DNA of 64,000 bases from Azospirillum endophyticum (GCF_016595245.1 NZ_JAENHM010000028.1:1-64000); one strand, 5' to 3'. Shown: positions 36,271 through 47,637, counted from the stretch's first letter. Translations and numbers: made by a program. The notes: generated by a model from the letters alone, not told the origin.

Positions 36271-38226
36271 TTATTGCCGCATCCCCTCCGGCCCGACGCG
36301 GTCCAGCGGCAGCCGCTTCATCGCCACCAAGCGATCCAGCAGGCGCCCTCCGGTCGGAGCGTTGGCCGCCGGTGGGGCCGCGGCCCGGGCGGCGCTGGCG
36401 ACACTGGCCGTTTCCGCCGTGGGCGCCGCGTTTTCCAGCTGGGTGTTGTCGATGCGGTACTCGCCGCCGGACAGGCTGTTGACGAGCTGCTCTTTCGGCG
36501 ACGGGCCGGCCACCACGTTGCCGTCGGCGACATTGCCGTGCATCCGACCGGCCGGGCCGGCGCTGGGCACCCATTCCAGCCGCAGGAAGCGGTCCTTGCC
36601 GTCATTCATCACCGTGACGTTGTCCGCCACCCGGTTGTTGTCGCCGCCATGCAGGAAGATGGCCGCCATGCCGGTGTTCTCCAGCAAATTGCCCTGTACC
36701 GTCACGCCGCTGGTCATGTCGTCCAGATAGATGCCGAAGCCCTTGTAGCGGACCAGCCAGCGCCCCTGGGCGTCGGTGGCGAGGCCGCCGGTGTCGCGGA
36801 TGTCGTTGAAGCGGATGAAACTGCGGGTATCGTTGCCGCTGCGGCCCAGCATCTCGATGGCGCCGGCGTCGGCGGTCTCGAGCGCGGTGTCGCGAATCCG
36901 GTTGAACTCGACGGTGTTGTCGCTGTTCACCGTCTGCGGGTTCCAGTTCTTGATCGAGATGCCGTAGCGCCCCGACCGGCGGATGTCGTTGTGGGCGATC
37001 AGCGTGTTGCGGATGCCGGCCCCCATCACGCCGCCGCTGAAGAAACGCACCTCGCCGATGTAGGCGATGCGGTTGGCGAGGATGCGGTTGTCAGTGCTGC
37101 CCGGCGCCAGCACCACGCCGGAGCGGCCGAGATGCTCCATCCGGTTGCCCGACACCTCGCTGCGCCCGGCGCCGTCCAGCAGCACCGCGGTACCGACCAG
37201 GGCGAAGCGGTTGCCGGCGATGCGGGCACCGCTGCCGCCCTTCACCACCACCGCATTGCCGTCCCACGGCACGTCGGTGAAGGTCAACCCGCCCACGATC
37301 ACGTCGCGGGCGTTGTCCAGCCGCAGCAGCACCGGCTGCCGCGCCACAACCAGCTCCGCGCCCGCGCCGTTCAACCCGGTGGGCGGCTTGACCAGCAGAC
37401 GCTTGGCCTTGGCGTCCCAGGCGAATTCGCCCGGCCGCGTCAGGAAATCGGGATGGCCGAGCAGCCGCACGGTGGAGCCGTCGCGATACGGATACTGCCC
37501 GTCGCCGTCGAAGCTCAGCAGCCCGCCCGGATCGGCGGAGACCACGCCCAGCAAATCGTCGGACAGCCGCTCGCGGTCCAGCGCCTGCGCCCGTACCCCC
37601 GGCCCGGCCCAGCCGGCCTTCAGCACGCCGGGCGCCAGCCGCATCTGCCGCTTGCTCTCCTGGCTTTTGGGATCGGACTGCGCCGCCTTGGCTGGGAACC
37701 AGCCGCTGCGCAGATCGCCCGGCATGAAATCGCCGCTGCGGGCGGCGGCCAGCCGCACCCGTTCACCGGGGCCGCCGATCGAGACGTCCAGGGCAGGATC
37801 GCGGGCCAGCGGCGCCGACAGCACGCCGTTGGCCATCTGGGCGCCACCGACCACTTCGCCGCCCGACAGCACCGGCTGCTCGCCGTCCACCGCGGTCAGC
37901 CGCAGCCCCGGCGACGAAGCATCCACCACCAGCGGCGCCGTCAGGCGATAAGTGCCGCCATGCAGCCGCACGGTGGCCGGGCCGCTTCCCTTGGCGGCGG
38001 CCAGCGCACGGGCCGGAGTGGCGAAGGGACCGTCGCGCCCGTCCGCCGACGGCTGGGACAGGCGGCCCGACCAGCGGTCGTTGCCGCTGGGGGACACGTA
38101 GAAGGTCGTTTCCGCCGCCACGGCCGGCCCCCAACCGGCCGCGGTCAGCAGAAACGCGCAGGTCAACAAAATCCGAGGCAGGATTTGGACCGCTCCACGT
38201 CGAAGACGAGGTTGGGAACGGAACAT
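36271..38226 (-). CDS. Secreted right-handed parallel beta-helix protein
   Basis: 651 residues. Signal peptide (MFRSQPRLRRGAVQILPRILLTCAFLLTAAGWGPAVAAE), then TTFYVSPSGNDRWSG...DGPFATPARALAAAKGSGPATVRLHGGTYRL, typical of pectate-lyase-like enzymes acting on polysaccharides. Repeated Asn ladders (GNRF, GNRM, ANRIAYIGEV, NTLIAHNDIRRSGRYGISIKN, FNDIRDTGG, GNLLENTGMAAIF) form the beta-helix. The start at 38226 follows GGAGG. Divergent from a Wzy-like polymerase, so a polysaccharide lyase or epimerase role is likely, but catalytic residues are not identified. Confidence 0.85.
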   Translation of the reverse strand: MFRSQPRLRRGAVQILPRILLTCAFLLTAAGWGPAVAAETTFYVSPSGNDRWSGRLSQPSADGRDGPFATPARALAAAKGSGPATVRLHGGTYRLTAPLVVDASSPGLRLTAVDGEQPVLSGGEVVGGAQMANGVLSAPLARDPALDVSIGGPGERVRLAAARSGDFMPGDLRSGWFPAKAAQSDPKSQESKRQMRLAPGVLKAGWAGPGVRAQALDRERLSDDLLGVVSADPGGLLSFDGDGQYPYRDGSTVRLLGHPDFLTRPGEFAWDAKAKRLLVKPPTGLNGAGAELVVARQPVLLRLDNARDVIVGGLTFTDVPWDGNAVVVKGGSGARIAGNRFALVGTAVLLDGAGRSEVSGNRMEHLGRSGVVLAPGSTDNRILANRIAYIGEVRFFSGGVMGAGIRNTLIAHNDIRRSGRYGISIKNWNPQTVNSDNTVEFNRIRDTALETADAGAIEMLGRSGNDTRSFIRFNDIRDTGGLATDAQGRWLVRYKGFGIYLDDMTSGVTVQGNLLENTGMAAIFLHGGDNNRVADNVTVMNDGKDRFLRLEWVPSAGPAGRMHGNVADGNVVAGPSPKEQLVNSLSGGEYRIDNTQLENAAPTAETASVASAARAAAPPAANAPTGGRLLDRLVAMKRLPLDRVGPEGMRQ

Positions 38227-38502
38227 GGGAGAACCTCCTCCAAAATGGCGGCCGGCCAAAAACAGCGCCGAAGCACAGCCTCGAAGCCGCCGAAGGAGGG
38301 AGACTGACCCAGCCCCTAGCAACCGGCAAAAGCGCGAAGGGGGTGTGCAGGTGCGAAGGGGCCACGCCCTCTGCACCCCTGCCGACCCGGGACGGGACGT
38401 ATAGGCTGGCTTTTCATCCTAGCCTGACCGGCCGGTCGTACCCGCTTGCCCGCGGAGCGTTCTTACGGTCTGGCGGAGCCTACAACCGGGGATGGTTTGC
38501 CG

Positions 38503-39912
38503 ATGATCGAAATGGCGCTGATCGCGCAGGTCCTGGTGCTGGTGCTGGTGACCGCGGTGTACCTCAGCTCCGGCAGCGCGTCGATGTTCCATCCGCTGAC
38601 GCTGTACCTGATCTTCCACACCCTGGTCTTCGTCATGCGGCCGATCCTGGTCCACACCCAGCATTTCGACGATGTCTGGCTGTTCATGGGCTTCTGGCCG
38701 GATGAAAAGCAGTTCGTCATGACGCTGGTGGTCAGTTCGGTGGGGCTGATCGCGTTTTCCGCCGCCTGCATCTGGGCCGGGCTGGTCCGGCCCGACTGGA
38801 CCCCGAACGGCGAGCCGGCGCCCGTCTTCACCTTCGACCGCGTCGACGTGGTGGCCTTCCTGACCACCGCGGTGCTGCTGGGTCCGCTCGCCATCTATTC
38901 GGCGGTCCAGCGCCAGGGCGGCGCCAGCTTCGACGGCACCGGCGACGTGCAGATGGAACGCGACCCGCTGACCGGCCAACCGATCTACACCAACACCACC
39001 GGCTATATCGCGGAGGCCCATTCGATGGGCCTGCCGCTGACGCTGGGGCTGATCTGGGTCTGCCGCTTCCACCCTCTGTCCTTCATCCCCTTCGCCGGTT
39101 TCGTCGCCTACCGCGCCTATCTGGGCTGGGGACGCTGGGCGATCATCATGGGCATCCTCGGACTGGTGCTGCTGATGCTGTACCGCAGCCGCACCAAGTG
39201 GTTCCGGATGTGGCATGTGCTGGCCGCCATCCCGGTGATGGGGCTGTTCACCGTGCTGGGCAACAACCGCGACGCCTTCCGCGACGTGCTGGCCGGCGAT
39301 GCCCCGGCCTCCGTCCTGCTGAAGTTCAACGGCGGCAGCGGCAGCGGCCGGGCGCTCGACGCGCTGGCCGGTCAGGATCTCGCCAACTTCGACTTCCTCG
39401 CCTACATCCTGTGGGTGGTGCCGAAACAGTCGGCGACCTACACCTGGTTCACCCAGTATCTGCAGCTGTTCACCGAACCGATCCCGCGCCTGCTGTGGCC
39501 GGGCAAGCCGGTCGGCGCCCCGGTGAAATGGGTGGATCTGAACGACTACGGCGTCTTCTACAATTTGACCACCTCGCTGCCGGGCGACGGCTGGATGAGC
39601 GCCGGCTGGATCGGCATGATCGTCACCATGGTGGTGGTCGGGCTGATCCTCGGCCGCATGCACCGCTGGTTCTGGACCAGCGGGTTCCGCAACCGCTACG
39701 CCGTTCTGTTCTACTGCGCCTTCCTGCCGCTGTGCCTGCAGTGGTTCCGCGACGGCAACATCACCATCGTGAAGTTCGGCTTCTTCTCGCTGCTGCCGAT
39801 CCTGCTGTGGATCGGGCTGACCCGCGCGCTCCGCGCCTGGGGGATCCTGGACGACGACCCGTTGCAGCCGGTGGTGGCGCCGCCCAATTTCGCCGGAAGG
39901 AAGCCGTCATGA
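38503..39912 (+). CDS. Polysaccharide polymerase-like polytopic membrane protein (Wzy/O-antigen type)
   Basis: 469 residues with about ten predicted membrane helices (MIEMALIAQVLVLVLVTAVYLSS, LYLIFHTLVFVMRPILV, VVAFLTTAVLLGPLAIYSAV, and several near the end). A large periplasmic loop (about 140-170) and another containing FTEPIPRLLWPGKPVGAPVKWVDLNDYGVFYNLTTSLPGDGWMSAGWIGM fit Wzy/oligosaccharide-repeat polymerases, including the PGDGW-type motif. Overlaps the glycosyltransferase start by four bases. Sequence divergence of this family makes the exact role uncertain. Start at 38503 chosen for the first membrane helix. Confidence 0.75.
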   Translation: MIEMALIAQVLVLVLVTAVYLSSGSASMFHPLTLYLIFHTLVFVMRPILVHTQHFDDVWLFMGFWPDEKQFVMTLVVSSVGLIAFSAACIWAGLVRPDWTPNGEPAPVFTFDRVDVVAFLTTAVLLGPLAIYSAVQRQGGASFDGTGDVQMERDPLTGQPIYTNTTGYIAEAHSMGLPLTLGLIWVCRFHPLSFIPFAGFVAYRAYLGWGRWAIIMGILGLVLLMLYRSRTKWFRMWHVLAAIPVMGLFTVLGNNRDAFRDVLAGDAPASVLLKFNGGSGSGRALDALAGQDLANFDFLAYILWVVPKQSATYTWFTQYLQLFTEPIPRLLWPGKPVGAPVKWVDLNDYGVFYNLTTSLPGDGWMSAGWIGMIVTMVVVGLILGRMHRWFWTSGFRNRYAVLFYCAFLPLCLQWFRDGNITIVKFGFFSLLPILLWIGLTRALRAWGILDDDPLQPVVAPPNFAGRKPS

Positions 39913-40874
39913 CGCTGACCGTCAGCGCCGTCATCGCCACCTACAACCGCGGGCCGGAACTGCGCATCGCGCTGACCCGGCTGATGAACCAAACCACCCC
40001 GCCGATGGAGATCATCGTCATCGACGACGGCTCCAGCGACGGCACCGGCGCCATGATGCGGGCGGAGTTCCCGACCGTCCGCTACGTCCGCCAGCCGCAC
40101 AATGGCGGGCTGATCCTGGCCCGCAACTTCGGCTTCGTGAACACTACCGGCGACTGCATCCTGTCGGTCGACGACGACAGCTGGTTCGAGGAGCCGGACG
40201 GGCTGGCGCGCTGCGTCGCCCATCTGGAGCGGAACCCGGAGGTCGCCGCCGTCGCCTGCAACATCGAGACGCGCGACGGGCTGGTCTATTTCCCCAAGGG
40301 TGCCGCCCCCTTCGATGTCCCCTGGTATGTCGGCTGCGGCCATCTGCTGCGGCGCAGCGCCGTCGAGCAGGTCGGCCTCTACATGCCGGAACTCTACCGC
40401 CAGGGCGAGGAGAAGGACCGCTGCCTGCGGCTGGTCGGCGCCGGTTACCGCGTCGTGGCATTGCCCGACGTCATGGTCTACCACGACAAGAGCGAGAAGG
40501 GCCGCAAGCCAGGGATGGAGCGCTTCTACAACCACCGCAACGACCTGATCCGCGAGGTGGCGCGCTGCCCGTCCCCGCTGATGGCGTGGCGGCTGGCACG
40601 ATCCTGGGCCGGCAACAGCTGGAAGAACCTGCGCCACGGCCCGCGCCTGACCGACCTGAAGGTGCTGCTGGCCCTGCCGCAGATCCTCCGCATCGGGCTG
40701 AGGCACCGGGCGCCGGTGAGCGTGGAGGCCTATAACCGCTGGCTACATCTGGCGAAGACCGCGGCACCGGCCAGTGCGCCGCCCGCGGAGACGATGGCGG
40801 CGGAGACGATCGTCAGCCGGGCTGCATCCCGCCCAGTTGCAGCAGAACGGCCCAGCCCAGCACGATCAGATTGA
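39909..40874 (+). CDS. Family 2 glycosyltransferase
   Basis: 321 residues, GT-A fold. The nucleotide-sugar motifs are AVIATYNRGPEL, IIVIDDGSSDGT and LSVDDDSWFEEPDG; then VGCGHLLRRSAVEQVGLYMPELYRQGEEKDRCLRL, an ED-like acceptor region. It probably adds a sugar to a surface polysaccharide together with the upstream polymerase. Its last 62 bases overlap the end of the convergent MAPEG gene, and the tail (PAETMAAETIVSRAAS... to PSPARSD) looks like low-complexity read-through, so the functional C-terminus may be shorter. Confidence 0.92.
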   Translation: MTLTVSAVIATYNRGPELRIALTRLMNQTTPPMEIIVIDDGSSDGTGAMMRAEFPTVRYVRQPHNGGLILARNFGFVNTTGDCILSVDDDSWFEEPDGLARCVAHLERNPEVAAVACNIETRDGLVYFPKGAAPFDVPWYVGCGHLLRRSAVEQVGLYMPELYRQGEEKDRCLRLVGAGYRVVALPDVMVYHDKSEKGRKPGMERFYNHRNDLIREVARCPSPLMAWRLARSWAGNSWKNLRHGPRLTDLKVLLALPQILRIGLRHRAPVSVEAYNRWLHLAKTAAPASAPPAETMAAETIVSRAASRPVAAERPSPARSD

Positions 40875-41391
40875 CGGTCAGCGTCATCGCCATGCCCGGC
40901 GCCCGCGCGAAGGGATGCACCAGATATCCCGCCCAGAACAGCAGCCGCCCGAGCACGAACAGCCCCGTCGCCACCACCGCGGCGGCCAGCGAGGGCTGCG
41001 GCAGGGTGGCGACCAGGGCGGCCAGCGCCGGGACAAAGATGGCGGACTGTTCCACGCTGTTGGCCAGAACCCGCTGGGCGACGCGCTGGCTCCGCGATTC
41101 GGGGTCTTCGATCGGATTGAAGGCCTGGGTGCGGCCGCGCATCGCCATCACGCCGCAGACCATGCCGAACATCACCAGCGCCGGCCAGACCGCCAACCGC
41201 GCCCACAGCGCCATCCGTGCGCCGGGCGCATTGACGCCCATCGGCGGCGCCACCAGCGACAGCAGCAGGACGAACAGCAGCACCGTCAGGACCGCCGACG
41301 CCCCGTTCAGCAGAAGGGCGCGGAGAACGAGCGACCGGCGCCTGCGGGGGGCCTGGGGGCGAAATCCGGTCTCGGGACTGGCGTCGGACAT
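40813..41391 (-). CDS. MAPEG family membrane protein
   Basis: 192 residues, four predicted membrane helices. The MAPEG pattern is visible in the second half: RVLANSVEQSAIFVPALAALVATLPQPSLAAAVVATGLFVLGRLLFWAGYLVHPFARAPGMAMTLTVNLIVLGWAVLLQLGG. MAPEG proteins include glutathione-dependent enzymes; no activity can be assigned here. The first 20 residues form a basic cytosolic leader. The 3' end overlaps the convergent glycosyltransferase by 62 bases. Confidence 0.85.
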   Translation of the reverse strand: MSDASPETGFRPQAPRRRRSLVLRALLLNGASAVLTVLLFVLLLSLVAPPMGVNAPGARMALWARLAVWPALVMFGMVCGVMAMRGRTQAFNPIEDPESRSQRVAQRVLANSVEQSAIFVPALAALVATLPQPSLAAAVVATGLFVLGRLLFWAGYLVHPFARAPGMAMTLTVNLIVLGWAVLLQLGGMQPG

Positions 41392-41703
41392 TCGGGCGGG
41401 GCTCCGTCAAAGGCCGGGATTCGACAAAGGGCTTGTCCCTTCCCATCTGGAAAGAACCGACCCCTGTTCCTTAGACCAATAACGGCCCGGCTCGTGATTT
41501 GGATCAAGGCCCGGGGGACGCGGCGGGTGTCCCATACCGGTGTGCCGGACGGCATGCCGTCACAGTGTGTTCTAGGGTTTGCCCTGAAGCGATAGGACTT
41601 GCCCTGAGGGGGGAGATATTGTCAGTCTCTCTTTTCGCTACCATGTTCTAACCATCTGCTTCACCATGTGGGTGAACGCGGGGATCTCGATGGTGGAGGG
41701 CCT
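41392..41703. other. Gap upstream of MAPEG and a small membrane-peptide gene
   Basis: These 312 bases hold the divergent upstream regions. TTCACC-ATGTG-GGTGAA (41660-41676) is a small perfect hairpin ahead of the peptide gene. GATTTGGATCAAGG near 41500 looks like half an FNR site but lacks the second half. No gene of useful length is seen. Confidence 0.45.
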
Positions 41704-41832
41704 ATGATGGATCTCGTTCTGCTCGGTGGTGCGGTGGCGACGGCTGCGGCGTTGGCCGGCCTGATCGCCACGATGCCCACCCCCAAACCGATTCCGATCC
41801 GCGTCCGCGACCGGCGCCGCCAGCGTCGCTGA
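41704..41832 (+). CDS. Small single-span membrane peptide
   Basis: 42 residues: MMDLVLLGGAVATAAALAG, one membrane helix, then a Pro/Arg-rich cytosolic tail (PTPKPIPIRVRDRRRQRR). A strong ribosome binding site (GGAGGG at 41693-41698) lies six bases before the ATG. It has no recognised family. The hydrophobic helix with positively charged tail fits a small inner-membrane protein. It is convergent with the hydrolase gene. Confidence 0.6.
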   Translation: MMDLVLLGGAVATAAALAGLIATMPTPKPIPIRVRDRRRQRR

Positions 41833-41868
41833 TCCGCTCGACCGCTTCTCATCGCAGTGACCGCCGGC

Positions 41869-42984
41869 TCACCGCGGCGGCATCGCTGACTTGAGGAAGC
41901 CGACGACAAGGTCCGACACCTGACGATGGATGGCCCCTCGGTCGCGGCCATCTCGATCATGGCCGGTGCGATCGCGGCAGATCATCCCGTCCCCCGGCTG
42001 TTCGGCCTCCAGCAGCGGGATGGCGTCGGCCTTGCAGACGCTCAGGAAGCTGAAATGGCTGGCGTCGGGGATCTCGACATAGCGCGTCCGCTTGCTGGGC
42101 AGCAGGGCGGCCAGATGGCGTGATTCCAGATCGACCGGCATCTTCGGATTGCCGGGTCCGGCGCCGACGACCAAAAACGCCTTGTCGCTCCCGACAGGAC
42201 CGTCCGGACCGAGGCTGGCTGGATCGAAGCCCTGCGCCAGACCGAGATCGAGCGTGACGACGGCTGCGACCCGCTCGTCCGTCAGCGTCCGTGGCGCCCA
42301 ATTCTGCGTTGTCGGGCCCTGCGCCGCCGAACCATCACCATCCAGTCCGCCGATTCCCGTTCCGCAAGCCGCCATCAATGGATGGGTGTTGCAGGCGGCC
42401 TCGAGACGCCAGGGCTCGAATCGTCCGCCCGCCAGGGCGATGGCGGTCCATCCGCCGAGCGAATGGCCGATCACCGCCGCGCGTCCGGCGATGACCAGCC
42501 TGGACCAACGGGGCTCCTCGTTCAGCCAGTCGATGACCCGGCTGACATCCCCGGGCCGTTTCCACAGCATGGCGGCGCCCGGCGGAGCCATGTCCCGGCT
42601 GGTCGAGCCGGGATGGTTGGGAGCGGCGACGACATAGCCTTGGGCAGCCAGATCGGCGGCCAGCCATTGCTGGTTGGTCCAGTTGCCGCCATAGCCGTGC
42701 GAGAGCACCACTAGCCCGTGCCTGCCCGCCTGCGGCGGAGCGCCGATCCGGACCGCCGTTCCGACGAAGGCGCGATTGTCGCCGACCAGCGTGGTCTCCC
42801 CCACCGCCTCCGCCGGATACCAGACCGCGACCTCCAGCGCCCGGTACCGGTCCGTCGCGGGCAGCGACAGCCTTTGAAAGCCGATGGCCAATTCGGCATC
42901 GGCAGGTTCGGCACCGGCGGGCATCGCCTGCCATACCACCGACACCGCCAGCACGCGGAGCAGGGACAGGAAGAAGCGCTTCAT
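41869..42984 (-). CDS. Secreted alpha/beta hydrolase (dienelactone/PAF-acetylhydrolase-like)
   Basis: 371 residues. Signal peptide (MKRFFLSLLRVLAVSVVWQAMPAGAEP), then an alpha/beta hydrolase domain with HGYGGNW (oxyanion region), the nucleophile elbow GHSLGG, and a probable catalytic His in PDASHFSFLSVC. The long DGDGSAAQGPTTQNWAPRTLTDERVAAVVTLDLGLAQGFDPASL region is typical of periplasmic predicted dienelactone hydrolases. It follows pspC on the same strand with 66 bases between, so cotranscription with psp is possible but unproven. The start at 42984 defines the signal peptide. Confidence 0.88.
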   Translation of the reverse strand: MKRFFLSLLRVLAVSVVWQAMPAGAEPADAELAIGFQRLSLPATDRYRALEVAVWYPAEAVGETTLVGDNRAFVGTAVRIGAPPQAGRHGLVVLSHGYGGNWTNQQWLAADLAAQGYVVAAPNHPGSTSRDMAPPGAAMLWKRPGDVSRVIDWLNEEPRWSRLVIAGRAAVIGHSLGGWTAIALAGGRFEPWRLEAACNTHPLMAACGTGIGGLDGDGSAAQGPTTQNWAPRTLTDERVAAVVTLDLGLAQGFDPASLGPDGPVGSDKAFLVVGAGPGNPKMPVDLESRHLAALLPSKRTRYVEIPDASHFSFLSVCKADAIPLLEAEQPGDGMICRDRTGHDRDGRDRGAIHRQVSDLVVGFLKSAMPPR

Positions 42985-43050
42985 AGCGATGCTCCGCGGC
43001 ACGGGGCCCAGGCGATGCGACAGGCGATTCGAACGGACCGGCCGGACGGA

Positions 43051-43452
43051 TCAGCGGTCCAGGTCGCGGATCGCGCGGTTCAGCTCGAACTCCTTCGAGG
43101 CGACATGGGCCTCCATCCCGACGATCCGCTTCTCCATGTCGCGGAAGCGCTGGGTCAGGCCGGCGAGCGTCCGGTCGGGCTTGGTCGATACCGTCCGCCA
43201 GAACGCCTCTTCCTCGGCATCGCGATAGAGCTGCGGCGGACGCACCGGCAGCACCATCAGCGCGATGACGTAGGCGATCACCAGCGGCACCGAAAAGAAG
43301 AACAGGGCGAACAGCATCGCCAGCCGGACGATGGCGGGCTGCACGCCGAAGTAATCGGCGACGCCCGTGCACACCCCACCCAGCACCCCGCGCTGCGGAT
43401 CACGGTAGAGCCGATGCGGATTCGGCGAGTCGTAAGGGGACGCGCGGTCCAT
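43051..43452 (-). CDS. pspC: Phage shock protein C (PspC domain)
   Basis: 133 residues. The PspC domain is NPHRLYRDPQRGVLGGVCTGVADYFGVQPAIVRLAMLFALFFFSVPLVIAYVIALMVLPVRP, with one to two membrane helices, followed by a cytosolic helical tail (TLAGLTQRFRDMEKRIVGMEAHVASKEFELNRAIRDLD). With PspB it senses envelope stress and frees PspF from PspA. The start at 43452 (MDRASPYDS) was chosen over an upstream start at 43497. It lies in the psp operon downstream of pspB. Confidence 0.93.
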   Translation of the reverse strand: MDRASPYDSPNPHRLYRDPQRGVLGGVCTGVADYFGVQPAIVRLAMLFALFFFSVPLVIAYVIALMVLPVRPPQLYRDAEEEAFWRTVSTKPDRTLAGLTQRFRDMEKRIVGMEAHVASKEFELNRAIRDLDR

Positions 43453-43545
43453 GACTCCTCCCAAGAATTGAATGACTTGCGTCACCTCCGCCTGCACGGA
43501 GATGACGTCGCCGGGGGACGCGGGACCCGGCCCCCCTACCTGTCG

Positions 43546-43773
43546 TCACAGTTTGTTGCGCCAGTTCGGCGCCTCGGTGTCGAGCACGCGCTCCAGCGCA
43601 TGGACACGGGCTTCCAGCCGGTTGGAGATCTCCCACAGCTCGGCCAGAAGCCGTTCGTCCTGCGCGGTGAGCCCGCGCTCCGAGCGCCATTTGGTGATGT
43701 AGTGGAAGACGATCCAGACCGGCGCCACCACCACCATGAACAGCACCGCGAGGACGAAACCCAGGAACCCCAT
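43546..43773 (-). CDS. pspB: Phage shock protein B
   Basis: 75 residues. One N-terminal membrane helix (MGFLGFVLAVLFMVVVAPVWIVFHYITKW) and a cytosolic coiled coil (LTAQDERLLAELWEISNRLEARVHALERVL), the exact PspB layout. It works with PspC in stress sensing. Third gene of the psp operon; about 90 bases separate it from pspA and from pspC. Confidence 0.95.
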   Translation of the reverse strand: MGFLGFVLAVLFMVVVAPVWIVFHYITKWRSERGLTAQDERLLAELWEISNRLEARVHALERVLDTEAPNWRNKL

Positions 43774-43865
43774 GGTCGTCGGGCCTTCTTATTGTCGTAA
43801 GGGGAGGGGGCGGGGCGTCACCGCCCCACCCCCGGCATCAGGCCGGTCGCCAAGCCGATCGCCGG

Positions 43866-44537
43866 TCAGCCGTTGCGGCGGGCGGCGATACGGGCCTTCA
43901 GCGCGGCCAAATCCTCCTCGACCTTGTGGGTCGCCTCGAGTTCGGCGATCTCCTCGGTCAGGCTCTTGGCGCGGCCGACGTCATAGGCCTCGACGCGGCC
44001 CTCCATCTCGTCCAGGTTGCGTTCGACCTGCTCGAAGCGCGACAGGGCCTCGTTGATCCGCTCGTCATGCAGGGCGCCGCGCACCTTCACGCGGTTGGCG
44101 GCGGTCTGGGTACGGGCGACCAGCGCCTTCTCGCGGGTCTTGGCGTCGGTCAGCTTAGCCTGCAGGCGGGAGATGTCCTCGTTGGCCTTGGACAGCGCGG
44201 CTTCGACCTGAACCAGCTGTTCGGTCAGCGTGTCGGCCTGTTCGGCGACCCTCGACTTGGCCATCAGCGCGCCCTTGGCCAGATCCTCGCGGTCGCGGGT
44301 CAGCGCCACCTCGGCCTTGCGGTCCCACTCGTCGCGCTCGCGGTGGAGGTCGGCGACGCGGCGTTCGATCTCCTTCTTCTCCGCGATGATCTTGACGGTG
44401 GAGGAGCGCACCTCGACCAGCGTGTCCTCCATCTCCTGGACGATCAGGCGGATCAGCTTCTCCGGCTCCTCGGCACGGTCGAGCAGGGAATTCAGGTTCG
44501 ACTGCACGATGTCGGTCAGGCGCGAAAAGATGCTCAT
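43866..44537 (-). CDS. pspA: Phage shock protein A
   Basis: 223 residues. ESCRT-III-like, all helical: MSIFSRLTDIVQSNLNSLLDRAEEPEKLIRLIVQEMEDTLVEVRSSTVKIIAEKKEIERRVADLHRER, then long coiled coils to the end. PspA inhibits PspF and, under membrane stress, forms membrane-stabilising assemblies. The amphipathic N-terminus IFSRL is present. Length is normal. It lies 17 bases downstream of a 54-residue membrane protein gene on the same transcript. Confidence 0.96.
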   Translation of the reverse strand: MSIFSRLTDIVQSNLNSLLDRAEEPEKLIRLIVQEMEDTLVEVRSSTVKIIAEKKEIERRVADLHRERDEWDRKAEVALTRDREDLAKGALMAKSRVAEQADTLTEQLVQVEAALSKANEDISRLQAKLTDAKTREKALVARTQTAANRVKVRGALHDERINEALSRFEQVERNLDEMEGRVEAYDVGRAKSLTEEIAELEATHKVEEDLAALKARIAARRNG

Positions 44538-44554
44538 GGTCTATGTCCCGTCTA

Positions 44555-44719
44555 TCAACCGAGGATGGCGCCGGCGACGATGCCGGCGAAGAAGAACAGC
44601 CAGCTTTCCGCCGGCCGGGTGGCGAGATAGTTGCGCACGCGGCGCGCCAGCGGGCGGCCTTGCGCGGTGTTGAAGCGGTCACCACCATAACGGCGGCGGA
44701 AATCGCTGAAGTCGCTCAT
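44555..44719 (-). CDS. Small membrane protein, first gene of the psp operon
   Basis: 54 residues: a basic cytosolic part (MSDFSDFRRRYGGDRFNTAQGRPLARRVRNYLATRPAES) and one C-terminal membrane helix (WLFFFAGIVAGAILG). An excellent ribosome binding site, AAGGAGG, precedes the ATG at 44719. A sigma-54 promoter lies 30 bases upstream, so it is the leading gene of the psp transcript ahead of pspA. Not homologous in any obvious way to E. coli PspD/G, but similar in size and layout; a tail-anchored psp accessory protein is the best guess. Confidence 0.75.
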   Translation of the reverse strand: MSDFSDFRRRYGGDRFNTAQGRPLARRVRNYLATRPAESWLFFFAGIVAGAILG

Positions 44720-44749
44720 GGATGACCTCCTTGCCATGACGCCGGTATC

Positions 44750-44764
44750 GCAACCGCCGTGCCA
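44750..44764 (-). promoter_or_regulatory. Sigma-54 promoter of the psp operon
   Basis: On the - strand, TGGCACG-GCGG-TTGC (44764 to 44750) is a perfect -24/-12 element with GG and GC ten bases apart. It lies about 30 bases before the first psp gene and drives transcription away from pspF, the matching sigma-54 activator. The stretch 44765-44881 contains dyads such as GCGATATCATCGC and TCGCTAAATCGGCGA that may be PspF enhancer sites (inference). Confidence 0.9.
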
Positions 44765-44881
44765 AACCGGCCGGATGGCTTCAAACCATTGCGGCGCCTG
44801 GACTCGGTCAGTCCGTCGCAAAAGGCGACCCGGGTTGCCGCATCGCCTTTTGGGCGATATCATCGCTAAATCGGCGAATAG

Positions 44882-45928
<1,047 letters not shown>

Positions 45929-46017
45929 GCCGTCCCCGGGCTGCGCGTGTCCCGTGGTATATCGGGTCCTCAACCGCCGCAGAGCGGTTCATGCGATACG
46001 GGAAGGGAAGCAGCACG

Positions 46018-47637
<1,620 letters not shown>

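Noticed and set aside
41490..41505. FNR-like GATTTGGATCAAGG near the MAPEG gene
   Set aside because: Only one half-site matches TTGAT-N4-ATCAA, and it is not placed at a clear promoter.
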